Below are positions 24,491-35,266 of a DNA stretch of 64,000 nucleotides, piece after piece. Where the stretch lies: assembly GCA_009823395.1 (NCBI GenBank), contig CM020502.1, positions 14,739,501 to 14,803,500 of the forward strand, written 5' to 3'. The notes below the pieces were generated by a model that saw only the letters and a program-made list of their open reading frames with translations, was not told the origin of the DNA and did not search any database. Every line of letters begins with the position of its first letter. Within the stretch, counting starts at the first letter, position 1. Made by a program: the position numbers and the translations under genes. The DNA is from Thamnaconus septentrionalis. Taxonomy: Eukaryota; Chordata; Actinopteri; Tetraodontiformes; Monacanthidae.

Positions 24491-24908
24491 TCTCCGGCTG
24501 GCATCAAATCTCTCCGTGTTAATAAGAGAAAGACGCGCTGCATTTACAATAGTTGAATAGTAACAAATTAGGCATTTAAATACTGTCCAGTGGAGAGAGT
24601 CCACAGCTAAGTGTGAGTTGAGAATTTCCATTGTTGTTGTTTTTTTTTCAGCCAAAAAAATTATTTTCAGTGAAGTGAAGTGAAATGAATCTCATAAAAA
24701 TATGAAATGTGAGCCGAGACTCAGCCGTTGAACAAACCAACCTTCAGTTGATTGTATTCACATTTATATATGCTATCCATCTGTCCATCTTCTATTAGCA
24801 CTTATCCTGCACTCAGGATCAGATGTGTCTATAAGTTTTATGCTTTTTTTTTCTGAAATAAAAAAATAAATAAAATGCAACTTTATCTTTAAGATGCTGA
24901 AATTAATG

Positions 24909-24967
<59 letters not shown>
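24909..24967. repeat. (GT)n microsatellite
   Basis: About 29 units ending in GTGCGCAC. Confidence 0.9.
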
Positions 24968-24969
<2 letters not shown>

Positions 24970-24970
<1 letters not shown>

Positions 24971-25800
24971 ACTTGCGCACAGTTTATTAGTTCAAAGTTA
25001 GTGGACAACACAGCAGCTCATGGCCAGAGTCGTGTTGGGTTATTCACATCATTCTGAAGATTATCTCCTGTTTTCAAAGCCCGTTCAGTCTTGTGCTGTC
25101 AGCTTTGCATTCAAGTGCGATAAAGTGGTGGCGGGGGGGGTGGTGGTGTTACGTCATGCATGGTATAGACTGACCCAGTTACTGGAACATCACTGAGACT
25201 CCACACAATTTTTGTTTTTTTCCTCCAACTGCAGCTCATGTTTAGTCTGCTAGAAATGTGAAGCACTTACATAACACTTGCAAAACCATTTAACAAACTA
25301 AAACATGTCACTCACGCAGTATTTGTTAGACACCTTGCTTTCACTGCTTAGGAGCTTTAGGCAAAATGTTCTGTTGCATGTTAAGACAAAGATTTTAAGC
25401 GGGCAGTGAAGTTGGCAGCAACTCAGTGTGTCTGGGCACGTAGACGTGGTGGAGAAGACAAGTGGCTGATGTTCAAACTGAGCCTCAGAGTTTGGGAGAA
25501 AAGGGATTTCAGTGACTTTTGGACGTGGCCTGGTTGTTGGTGCCAGGATTTGATTGGGATTTTCATGCACAACTACCTCTCGGGTTTACAGAGAATGAAA
25601 CATTTCCAGTGAGCTGCATGCGTGGAGGAAAATACCTTGTTTTTGTCAGGAGCCAGAGGAGGACGGACGGATGGACAGACTGCTTGGAGACGATAGAAAG
25701 GCAACAGGAACTAAAATAACAACCAAGCTCTGCAGAACAGCATCTCTGAGCACCTCCGACCCTGACGTAGTGCACATACCCACCAACCACTTCAACTATT
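24970..25800. other. Intergenic DNA, no gene recognised
   Basis: A short G-run near 25133 and overlapping small ORFs on both strands (25300-25790) without recognisable domains. Confidence 0.5.
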
Positions 25801-25810
25801 GAACAGCTAC

Positions 25811-26050
25811 ACCACCAGTCAACAGTTTGGACTCACCTTCTCATGCAATTATTTTATTTTCATCATTACGACTTTGTACACTGGAGGTAGATACTGAAGA
25901 CATCAAATATATGAGCAAGATATACTGTATGTATCCATGCGGCAAGAAAAACATGTTCAATAACTCTAAATATGCTTTTTATGAAAGGTGGCTATTTTGA
26001 AGGATTTAAATATAAAACATGTTATTTTACACTTTGGTTTTTTTCCCTAC
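25811..26050. mobile_element. Tc1/mariner-type MITE (copy B, right end decayed)
   Basis: Begins ACCACCAGTCAACAGTTTGG and shares CATGTTC.ATAACTCTAAA with copy A. The right terminal repeat is not clear. Confidence 0.6.
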
Positions 26051-27005
26051 ATAATTCCATGTGTGTTCATACGTACTTTTGATGCATTCATTGAGAAACT
26101 GCAACGTCAATTTGTCTGTGAAGGTTCATCCAGGTCATCTTAAGGTAGAAAGGGTTGAGCTAGGGCAACTAGACTTTTAATACAATACGGCAATACGCAA
26201 CTAAAATTGAGTATTGCCCCTTTAAACTGAAAACAAGCCACACAGACTGTGCTCGTTAGACCCCGAGCACCGGGCTTATTGCACATCTTCATTTATGTTC
26301 TTCACCACGTTGTCTTTATCTCAATGTTTTTTCATTTTTCCTTCCCATCATTACTTCCATGAGCCGTCTTTTTGGTAATGCAATCAGTGTGTAGCCGAGT
26401 GACTGTGTGCTGCTGGCTCTGAGAGGAGAATCTCCAGCTATAAACATGTGCTTTTTGATTTGAAGGATTGTGCCACAGCTCAGCACATCATTAAAACTGT
26501 TTCTTCAAGCTGTGAAAACTATTCCCTCACTCCTAACGTGGCGTACTCTCATTTTTGGCAGCCGCTGACAAAAACAACTTGTAAAGTAACGTATAATAAT
26601 AATAAGACTTTGTAAAAGCTCAGTCTAATGCCAAACATGTAAGAGACACAGCGTTGCATGGGCCTGTGTGTTAGTGTCTCCTAAGTGATCATTGCACTAA
26701 AACCCCCGACCTAAGTTCAGCAAAAATTGTCTCCAACTTATGGTTGCACATGTTGATTTAGACGCTTGATTTACACTCATAGTTCAAATTGGACTTAAAT
26801 CACAATGGAGAAAAAAAAAAGCAGACCGTTGACACTGAGACTCAACAGATTGCTGTAATGACCAAGAACCTGTTTGTATCTAGTTTAATTTAATCATAAA
26901 CCATCCTGTCTTGCCAGCTCAACATGCAGTCAGATCCATCTGCTGTGATTAGATTTCAATCACAGCCAACAGTGAATTTCTATAAGTCCCAGTTTTAAGT
27001 TATCA
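26050..27005. other. AT-rich intergenic DNA, nothing recognised
   Basis: No ORF, exon signal or repeat family was recognised in this stretch. Confidence 0.5.
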
Positions 27006-27007
27006 TT

Positions 27008-27472
27008 TTAACGATTAAGTGTGTAATATTTGGAGATTTTGAAGAAGAAACAGCGACATCAAGTGGTTACATTTTAGAATGCAGCGTCTTTCATTCTCCC
27101 TCCCCCTCCCGAGCTTGCCAGTAAACTACGGTGGCATGCCCAACCAAACCTGGATACCTCATCCACCTTCTTCTTCGTTGGTGTATTTGAGGATGCGAGC
27201 ATTCACCCGGATAACTAAATGCCCTGTCAGGCTTGGGTTGTCCACACCAGGCTTCCTTAGAAATATGGTGGCACAAGATGGCAGTTAACTTGGAGCAAGA
27301 CCCTCATGTATGTGTATATATATATATGAGAACCATTCTAAGGGTAGGAAAACCAAATGAATTTTATTGTGCGATTATATACTTTTATTAATATATTTAT
27401 GGGCAGTATGTTAAGCTTTTACCAATATATAAAGACATAAATCAAGCCAGATATTACACACTGGACTTTTAA
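27008..27472. mobile_element. piggyBac-like TTAA MITE, complete copy
   Basis: TTAA at 27008-27011 and 27469-27472. Termini are inverted: TAAGTGTGTAATATTTGG on the left, and the complement of the right end is CCAGTGTGTAATATCTGG. Interior shows CCTCCCCCTCCCGAGCTTGC and GACATCAAGTGG, features of a widespread fish TTAA element. No transposase is encoded. Confidence 0.8.
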
Positions 27473-27599
27473 ATATATATTTGATATTTGTGATTACATA
27501 TTTGTAAAGTTATTTCTAAAACTAATAAATACAAATGCAAAACACAAGTACAATCCTAATACTAAGGATACCACTGTGTTGAATTCTTTTGTTCAGAAG

Positions 27600-28230
27600 C
27601 ACAGGATCATTGGTGTAATACATTTGGAGCAATGTAACGTCGCTGCTACCTCCCCACGTCACCGGGGAGCTGCTCCAATGGCCTCCATGCTGCCATCGTT
27701 ACACTCTGAAACACTGCCGGCACCAGCAACACTGTGCACAGCATCTTTATATATTGCAGCGTTTGCCATCAAGTTCCTAATATTCTTCCCACCCACCCCC
27801 ACTCCCTCCCTTCAGTGGTGGGAGATGATGTCGTTATCAGCGCTAAGGGCTGAGTGTGCATTCCTCTCGCCCGAGATATTATCTGCGGCCTCGTCTGCCG
27901 ACAGCAGGAGAAAGCAGAGCGATGGCAGCGCCGGCCGGGGAAACTCCTCTTTCTGACACCGTATCAACTCGCCGCACCTTATCGCTCCCATCCGCTGCTG
28001 AGCCAGACCATTACCAGAGTGGCTTTATTCACCCAGCACCGACACTCAATTAGTCTCTGCACCCTCTGCCTCAGCTGATGCTCAACGGTGGTGGTGAAGG
28101 GGGGATCCACAGCAAGAAAGACTGCAGAAGACTTGACCCACATCACCAGATGGAAGCTGGCTGGCTTTTCAATGGGATCCACTCAGCAGCTCACCACTTT
28201 TCCTTCGCCAGAATGGGAAGTGCTCCAGTG
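27600..28230. promoter_or_regulatory. Candidate conserved non-coding element
   Basis: A GC-balanced repeat-free block, clearest at 27830-28100, with TTATCAGCGCTAAG, GAGATATTATCTGCGG, CACCTTATCGCTCCC and TCAATTAGTC. Three overlapping reading frames are open for 60-126 codons, but none looks like a conserved protein. Could alternatively be an unrecognised exon. Confidence 0.35.
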
Positions 28231-28239
28231 ATGTGCGTT

Positions 28240-28990
28240 TTTGTTGTAAATGAAAGCATGAAGGTATGAATGAAAAGGGATATACCCGTTCCATCTCATG
28301 CTTCCCTCCTTTTTTATTTGAAGCTCATCTCTCAATGATTTGCAGTACTACAGAATTGTGCAAATAATGTTCCGTGTTAAGCAAAGGTCACTCTCAGAAA
28401 GCATTCAAAAGTTCTTTTCAAACCAGGTATGACATTAGAAAAGTTTGTGTGTTTACAGTAAAAAAGAGCTGTAAAGGTAATAAAAGTTGTTGTGTATCTG
28501 TTATGGGGTAAAATTATGGAACATCGATATACATTGAAAGATGTGTAACTCATTAATGCTTTTTAAAAGATTGGTCTGTAACGATATCTTTGAGGAATTA
28601 TAGCAGTAAAAAAAAAGTTTTTTCTTTTATATTATTATTTGAATTTATATATTTTCTTGTTTAATTTCTTTGTTAGAAGAAAGTCATTCATTGTTATTAT
28701 TAGTAGTAGTAGTAGTGGTAGTAGTAGTATTAGTATTATTATTTGTAGGTGAGGCGTTTATAAGCATTTAGCTTCTCTCAGCGTGTTCAGTCAAAGAAAG
28801 ATGTACAGTCAGTTGATTTAAACCCATCCTTAATTGTTGTTTCTGTGCTTTGAAAATTACTGGATAAATTCAATCAATCAACCAATCCATTAATCAATCA
28901 ATTCATTTTTATGAAAGCAAAAGAAAAAAAAATGAGGCTGTCCACTGAGGGCTCCAGGATTTCTAGTGCATTGGTGGAATGGATTAGAAA
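28240..28990. other. AT-rich intergenic DNA
   Basis: Includes a (TAG)n tract at about 28700-28735 and (ATCA)-rich sequence near 28870-28905. No gene. Confidence 0.55.
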
Positions 28991-29001
28991 TGGTGGAATG
29001 G

Positions 29002-29038
29002 TGGAATGCAATGTCAGCCCGACTGACATTGCATTCCA
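29002..29038. other. Perfect 16-bp inverted repeat with 5-base loop
   Basis: TGGAATGCAATGTCAG at 29002-29017, loop CCCGA, then the exact complement at 29023-29038. It abuts the truncated edge of a TTAA element. Confidence 0.9.
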
Positions 29039-29044
29039 TATTTA

Positions 29045-29237
29045 GTATGAACGCTCGAGTCCTCAAATAAACCAACAAAGAAGAATCTGGATAAGGTACA
29101 CAAGTTTGTGTGCGCAGGCCACCGCAGTTCACGGGGAAGCTTGGGAGAGGGAGGGTGAGGGGGTGAGCGCTGCAATCTAAAACAAAAACACTTGATGTCG
29201 CTGTTTCTTCTCAAACCTCCAAATATGGCACATTTAA
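29045..29237. mobile_element. Truncated TTAA-family MITE
   Basis: Shares GAACGCTCGAGTCCTCAAAT, GCAGGCCACCGCAGTTCAC and CACTTGATGTCGCTGTTTCT with the other copies and ends at a TTAA (29234-29237). The other end is missing. Confidence 0.65.
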
Positions 29238-29239
29238 CC

Positions 29240-30610
29240 CTTTTTTCTCAAACTAAGTTAGAGAAAAAAAAATACTTACCTGTGAAAAGAAGATTTGTCC
29301 CTGCCACAATCACATGAAACAGAAACTGACTTTTTAAAAGGTTCACACCAGCTTTACATGTAAAGTACCCTGACGCTGCTCTTATATGTAGAGATGGAGC
29401 CTGAACGATTTTAATCCATCACACAAAGAGCAGAAGCACAAGGTGGCTAACAAATGCTGTCATGTTCCATGTCTTTCTCAACAATGGGTCCTGTCATAAC
29501 AAACTATGAACTGTGGACGGTCAAGGTTCCTACTTCCTAATTTGGAAATTGCGGCTTCAAAGATCAAACAGAATGCACTTTTATTAAAGATCCTAAATTC
29601 CTTTAAGGTCCACAAGAACCTGGCTGAGTGAATGTTTTCTACCTCAGTGCCAAGCCGCTTCCATGACCAGCCTGATTACATAAAGAGCATCTGCTAAGGC
29701 TAATATGTCGCAGTTCTTCTGCTTCCGATCGACGACCGCACTCCGGCCCGTCTATGTTACGCCCAACGCACTCTTGTCGTCACCGTCAGTCCTTCTTCTC
29801 CTCGCAGCCAAACCCCCTGTGCTCCGTTTCTTCTCGCAGCACATATTCACCAAGATTGCATCTTTTTTTGAGGAATGTCGAGCTTGCAACTGAGGCCCTA
29901 ATGCGTGTCGTATCTCAGCGTGATGGACACTGATGGCACACCGCAGTCTGCACACCGAGTTTTTCATTATTGCGCTGCACTTAGTTCCTCGCAGTCACTG
30001 ACAAAATCTGTGCGGACGAGTGTGTTCATCTGTGTAGGGTTTGTGTGTGTGTGTTTATGTGTGTATGTGCTCGTATGTGTGTGTTTATATAAGGTTATGA
30101 CCTTGAAGCAACCACAATGGTTACCTGAGTACTAAAAACAGAACTTGTCACAAATGAATTTTCAGCGATCGGAAAGCATTTTTATTTTGTGTAAGGAAAA
30201 GACATTCTCTTGGGTATTTCTCAGATTAATACTTATTGATGTCACCTTATTTTTGCCAGTCGTGACCAAGCCAGTTTTTTTTTTATGAAGGAACCTCTTC
30301 CCTTTCACTCAACTACAGTGCAACTTAGTTCCTAACATACCACACTGTGTTGAAGTGGGTGTGTGTCTGCACTTTTAAAGAGGTTTTGCACAGAGAAAGA
30401 AAGAGATGGGTTGGGATACTAATTTTGACATGTGCGTCTACAGATGGACATGGCAGCCAATCGGGAACTGCCCAGTAGTCCGACCTCCCATTAGGGTTAC
30501 GGTAAGGGGAGGCTGGACCAATGGACAATTTGTCAGACTCATTGGAGGGTGGACCAATGCCATGCTCCCTGTCAATTTTGGGCCCTCTGACTAAACCATA
30601 TCAGCTTAGG
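29240..30610. other. Intergenic DNA, no gene recognised
   Basis: Short ORFs only; an imperfect (GT)n stretch at about 30043-30085. Bases 29700-29960 are GC-balanced and may be another conserved element, weakly supported. Confidence 0.45.
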
Positions 30611-30619
30611 CATGATGCC

Positions 30620-31085
30620 AAAAGGCGAAGCTCTCGATTTACCGGTCGATCTACGTTCCCAATGACCGAAAGAACAAGATTGCAGATCTTGGGGCTAGGG
30701 CACCCTTGGGGACAGGGTGAGGAGCTGGGTCACCCTTAGGGGCAGGGTGAGGAGCTCAGTTACCCGGGAGGAGCTTGGAGTAGAGCCGCTGCTCCTCCAC
30801 ATGGAGAGGAGCTAACTGAGGTGGCTCGGGCATCTGTTTGGGATGCCCCCTGTTTCGGGCATGTTCCACCAGGAGGAGACCCTGAGGAAGACCCGGGACG
30901 CGCTGGAGGGACTAGGTTTCTTGGCTGGCCTGGGAACGCCTTAGTGTCCCACTGGATGAGCTGGAGGAGGTGACTGGGGCCAGGGAAGTCTGGGCGTCTC
31001 TGCTGAGAATGTTGCCCCCAAGATCCAACTCCAGATATAGCGGTAGAAGAAGAAGAAGAAGAAGAAGAAGAAGAAGAAGAAGAAA
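30620..31085 (+). mobile_element. 5'-truncated LINE 3' end (RTE/Rex-like), decayed
   Basis: GAAGCTCTCGATTTACCGGT, GAGCCGCTGCTCCTCCACAT, GGTGGCTCGGGCATCTG and GGCTGGCCTGGGAACGCC follow the order found at the C-terminal end of reverse transcriptase in a common fish non-LTR retrotransposon. The tail is a (GAA)n run at 31047-31084. Frameshifts and stops are present, so it is not functional. Confidence 0.65.
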
Positions 31086-31309
31086 GCTATTGAGGTTTGC
31101 CACATGAGGCTGGGTCAGTGCCAGCGACTGCAATGTATTAATAATAAGACATGGCTGTTAATTCTTTCACAACCCTTACACAATATATTTGAAATGCTGC
31201 AGGCTTGGCAGGTGCTTCCACTCCATGTCATCATTATGATAACATTAAATCTATAGTGAAAATTACAGAAAAGCAGAACTGTTAAACGGGTGCGTGTTTA
31301 CGAGCAGTC

Positions 31310-31630
31310 CCCTCGCTCTCCTGGGATTCCCCATCAATCATCAGTGTTGAGACGTAGTGTTATTTGTGCGGCGGGTGGTGTTTATCTCACACACACTGGC
31401 CACAGATCGATGCCCTCTTTGTCCCAATGCCCAGGGGGCTCTTTCTGGCCATTGATTGGCCGAGAGAGAAGGGTTGCCAGGTCCGTGCCGGCTGGGGGAG
31501 GAAATCATTATTGAGCTCATGTGAGGGGATAAACTGCAGCTCATCCTGGCTTAGTGGACATGTATACAGTGGAGAGGAGAAGCTAATCAACTCACAGTGA
31601 GTAACACAGTTGACAGGAAACGGGGCCAAT
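31310..31630. promoter_or_regulatory. Candidate conserved non-coding element
   Basis: Repeat-free block with CCATCAATCATCAGTGTTGA, GGCCATTGATTGGCCG (a near-palindrome around a CCAAT box) and GAAATCATTATTGAGCTCAT. Short ORFs overlap on both strands. Enhancer role is inference. Confidence 0.35.
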
Positions 31631-31634
31631 TACA

Positions 31635-32880
31635 ACAGAGCTGCTCCAAGTGCAACTTGCAGTAGAAAGGTCTGAGAGCTAAAAGTGGGAAGTGCTGCTC
31701 AGCATTTCAAGGTAGAAATAATACAATCTAAGAATAAATCAATCAATCAATCAATTGGCTTTATTCATAAGGTGTTAAATCACAGACAAAGGTGCCTCAA
31801 AGCGCTTTGCAAAATGGAGCGATCAATAACACCAGAGGCAACACTAAGAGAGGAGAGTCCGAGTCATTTCTGTTGATCTGTGCCTCAAAGTAGCTGCGAG
31901 ATGCGCAATGTTTACTCTATCGCTATATGTATTGGCCAATGCACTGTGAGACTGCACTCTATTTGACCTAATACACTTTATGGAGCACTATACTCTTACA
32001 CGTTTAATTAGGAGTTTTAGTCTTTATGGTACCGTGCTATTTATATTCATCGTATTCTTCTTATATAGATCATGCTATTTATATTTATATCGATATACAA
32101 TATGTATTTATGATGTGTGATTGTGTCATTGTATGTTTTTTATGCTTTACTTTACAGAGTCCTATGAGCTGCAACCCAATGTGCTTTTTGGGACATGAAA
32201 TAAACTGAACAGAGAACTGAAATTCTCAGCAATCAACAGCAATGACAAGACAGTAGTATCTAGACAAACTTCCAACATGCAGTCAGAAGGTGTGATTAGT
32301 CACATACATCTACAGTGATCAAAGGAATTCAATCTGAGCACATACATCTACAGTGTGAGGGAATTCAATCTGAGCCTTGTAAAGTTTTGGACACCTGGTG
32401 CATTTGTGATGTGCATCGTGCTGAGAATCAGTCTAGCGTAGCGTCTCACAGGGTCTCCATGTCGTCGTTGCCACCTTTCACTCCACATGGATGAAGGTCA
32501 ATGTTCACTCTGAGCTGTTATTATTCCTATCGACACCAAACAGACAGCAGAGGAGCATCCATCTGCATTTGAGCTCACAGCTCAGGGGAGCTATTGAAGG
32601 GTCAAGCTGCGGGCAGCCCAGAAGACAATGACATCTCGCTCATAATGACACAACGCAATACAGTTGGCTGAAAATGGCTTTCTTATCACGAAAGGATGTC
32701 AGATGTTGGACGTCGTCGTGACATCGCTATGAACGACGAAACGCTGCCCACAGCCGGGAAACACATTTTGTTATGATGTCATGTCTCACCTGAACACAAC
32801 TGATGTCGCTATGCAGATGATGATGATTCCTCAAGGAATCCAACAACCTCCTCTATCAGCAACATCAAAATTGAACATTT
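31635..32880. other. Intergenic DNA, no gene recognised
   Basis: Holds an (ATCA)n tract at 31737-31756 leading into a dispersed retroelement-like end (CAAAGCGCTTTGC), and a duplicated CACATACATCTACAGTG / GGAATTCAATCTGAGC pair at 32298-32376. Bases 32500-32760 are repeat-free and GC-balanced. Confidence 0.45.
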
Positions 32881-32899
32881 ATGTCACGGCACAATGTTG

Positions 32900-32965
32900 C
32901 GTTGTAGTCAAGACGGCACCAACCGAGACTACAACATTATCAAGACTAGAGAGCATCGGGTGTCA
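32900..32965 (+). repeat. Dispersed repeat, related to 11834-11913
   Basis: TGTAGTCAAGACGGCACCAA and TATCAAGACTAGAGAGCATC match the inverted copy near 11.9 kb. Confidence 0.55.
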
Positions 32966-33489
32966 CTCTGGGTGTCACCAACAGAGCGTACAATGATTAA
33001 ACATATTGATGTTACTTTAGTGATTCTTTTTGTGGCACTTGGTTATTCCGTTGCACATTCCCTACATAGAATAAAAACTATAGGGATGGAACAGACCATT
33101 TGGCTTTGGTGGAAGAATTGCCTTAGAAATTTGCTGTTACGTCATGATATAGTTAAAGGGAATGCCAGCTTTAAAATGAGAAAATAAGAGCGTGCATGTG
33201 GGCGTATGCGTGCTAACTGGTGTGCAGCCTGAGCTCTTAAAGGAAGAAATCAATTCTTCTGCCCAGGGATTACATATGCAGGTAAGCAAAGAGGGTAAGG
33301 CAGGAGAGAGGAGAGAGTAATGACACAGAGAGAATTCCCTAAGTGCCTAAATGCCATAGTTTTAATACTTAGAGTATATCCTTCATTTAAAAAAAAAAAG
33401 GTGATTGTTTTAATTTAACATAGTCGTGGCCTTCTGAAGAAAATGTATTTGATATTTGTTGTGCCCTCTTGTTTGTTCCTTAAAATCTC

Positions 33490-33690
33490 TCCCGGGACAC
33501 AATTTGTCCCGTTTTTTAGGAAAAATTACAAAACCTCATTTGATTTCCGTCTGTGGTCGAGATAGGGTTGCCAACCCTCCCGTAAAATACGCGATTGTCC
33601 GGTATTTGGCAACTAAAAAACCTGTCCCGTAATGAACTGATACGGGACGCACTTCACTTTGTCCCGGATATTTTGGTGGTATTGTTTTTG
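33490..33690. repeat. Dispersed repeat with GGGTTGCCAAC and CCCGTAAAATAC words
   Basis: Contains GGGTTGCCAACCCTCCCGTA and repeated TTGTCCCG/GTCCCGT words typical of a common fish DNA-transposon relic. Ends were not resolved. Confidence 0.45.
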
Positions 33691-34367
33691 AGTCGTTTTT
33701 TTATCAACAGCAAGTAATAAATAAAAACGGAGGATTAGTTCACAAAACACGCACTTCTTTCAAATCACCAGGTGATGTCAGCATAGCACAGGATTTTTGC
33801 TCAGAATTGTTTGCACACTTACAAAAAATTGCTTTTAGAAAACTTCTGTTTCTTTAAAAAACTCCCTTCACTTTTGTCATTGATTCCTGTAGTAGTATTG
33901 TTGATTTTATATATTCAAATATCATTTTATCTGAAGTTAACTGATGTTAATAGTATGTTGTATGTGTGCTTCTTTTCACAAAGTTTATGGAAACAGTAGT
34001 GATTCAGGCGAGTTTCATTAAATTGGAGGGGATTCTTGAAGACCAAGGACAGATATGGAAGTAGAGGGGAGGGGGGCAGACAGACACAAGTGTCCTGAAC
34101 TCCATAGCATTCCCAGTTGACATGGTCTTTAGTCTTTAATCAGTCTGAGTAGAGTTGAATGATGGAAAGGGAGATGATAAAAGTAATGGTATGGCTGACA
34201 ATGCAATACCTTCCTTTTACACCAGGAGTGCGTTTGAATGCTTTCATCTTTTGAGCAAAGTGCAATGGTGGGATGCTGCTGTGGTGAACCACATCACATT
34301 TATGGAACAAAGACGTCTTCCTGCTACATTTTCTTCTAATCACTTTTTCAAACAGCTGTGCCTTTTC

Positions 34368-34840
34368 TTACGAAAGAGGATATGGGCCACAAGAAGAGAA
34401 AAAGTATTACAGGAAGGAGAATTTTACTGTTTATTTTTATTATTCTTTTGAGTTTTAAGTTGAAATTTCATCAAAATTCCAAGTCAAAATGTCATGAATA
34501 AAGTCGACGCAAATAAAGTGGACCTTGGCGAGTAGACTGGATGGATGATGGATGAACCCAGTTGCCCACAGTTAAAAGTAAACTGGTGTAAACAGGTGTA
34601 TCCCACCAGGTTCAGCCACAGTAATTAGGAACTGGCGAACTGAAGTACTCCACTAGACTTGCGTGCACAGCCTTTCCACTTTATTCTGTCACTGAAATGT
34701 CGTCTTTTTTACATCAACTGTATTCTCGAAATTTTGACTTAAATCAAGAAGTTTCAACTTTACTCTCAAATTGGAAACTTGAAAAAAAAATGACATCTTA
34801 ATTTTTTTGTCTCTTCTTGAGGCCCTAATCCTCTTCCGTA
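34368..34840. mobile_element. Inverted-repeat MITE (GAGGATTAGGGCC family), copy A
   Basis: Left end TTACGAAAGAGGATATGGGCC; right end GAGGCCCTAATCCTCTTCCGTA. The ends are inverted repeats of about 25 bases, and the CACAAGAAGAG words just inside are also inverted. Copy B is at 54534-55017. This copy lies upstream of GPCR copy 1. Confidence 0.7.
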
Positions 34841-35257
34841 CATTCTTCCACAAAACCAGGTGAACAAAACTGTTGACGAGTGTAGTGTAAGCAAAAGTGC
34901 CACTGCCTCCTCACTCCCTGCAAAAATCATATCTCTGAGCTCCGTGCATTATAACTAAAGCAAATACTATATAATAATATATATTTTCTTGCAAAAAAAT
35001 GTTTACTTTCTGCTCAACTGTTTGGTCGAGCACATGTTGAGTCCTTGTATCCTATTGAAAAATGAGTTGAAACCAAACTCAACTTGATTGGGCCATCTCT
35101 GCCACTTGGTTTACGTGTATGATCTATAATCTTGCTATTGTTGCCCCGAGGAATTAGAAAAATGCAAAGAAAAGGATTTTCCATAGCCTTTTTCTTGGTG
35201 CAGACCCTAAAGGGTTGACACATTGCATAACCTTTCCATTTTATTGTTCTTCTTCCA

Positions 35258-35266
35258 AGGAACGCA
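35258..35266 (+). other. Predicted splice acceptor and 7-nt 5' UTR before GPCR copy 1
   Basis: A pyrimidine-rich tract ending in AG at 35258-35259 is followed by GAACGCA and the ATG. The same AG|GAACGCA-ATG arrangement precedes copy 2, although the tracts upstream differ. This suggests an untranslated exon upstream in both genes; for copy 1 I cannot place it. Confidence 0.6.
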
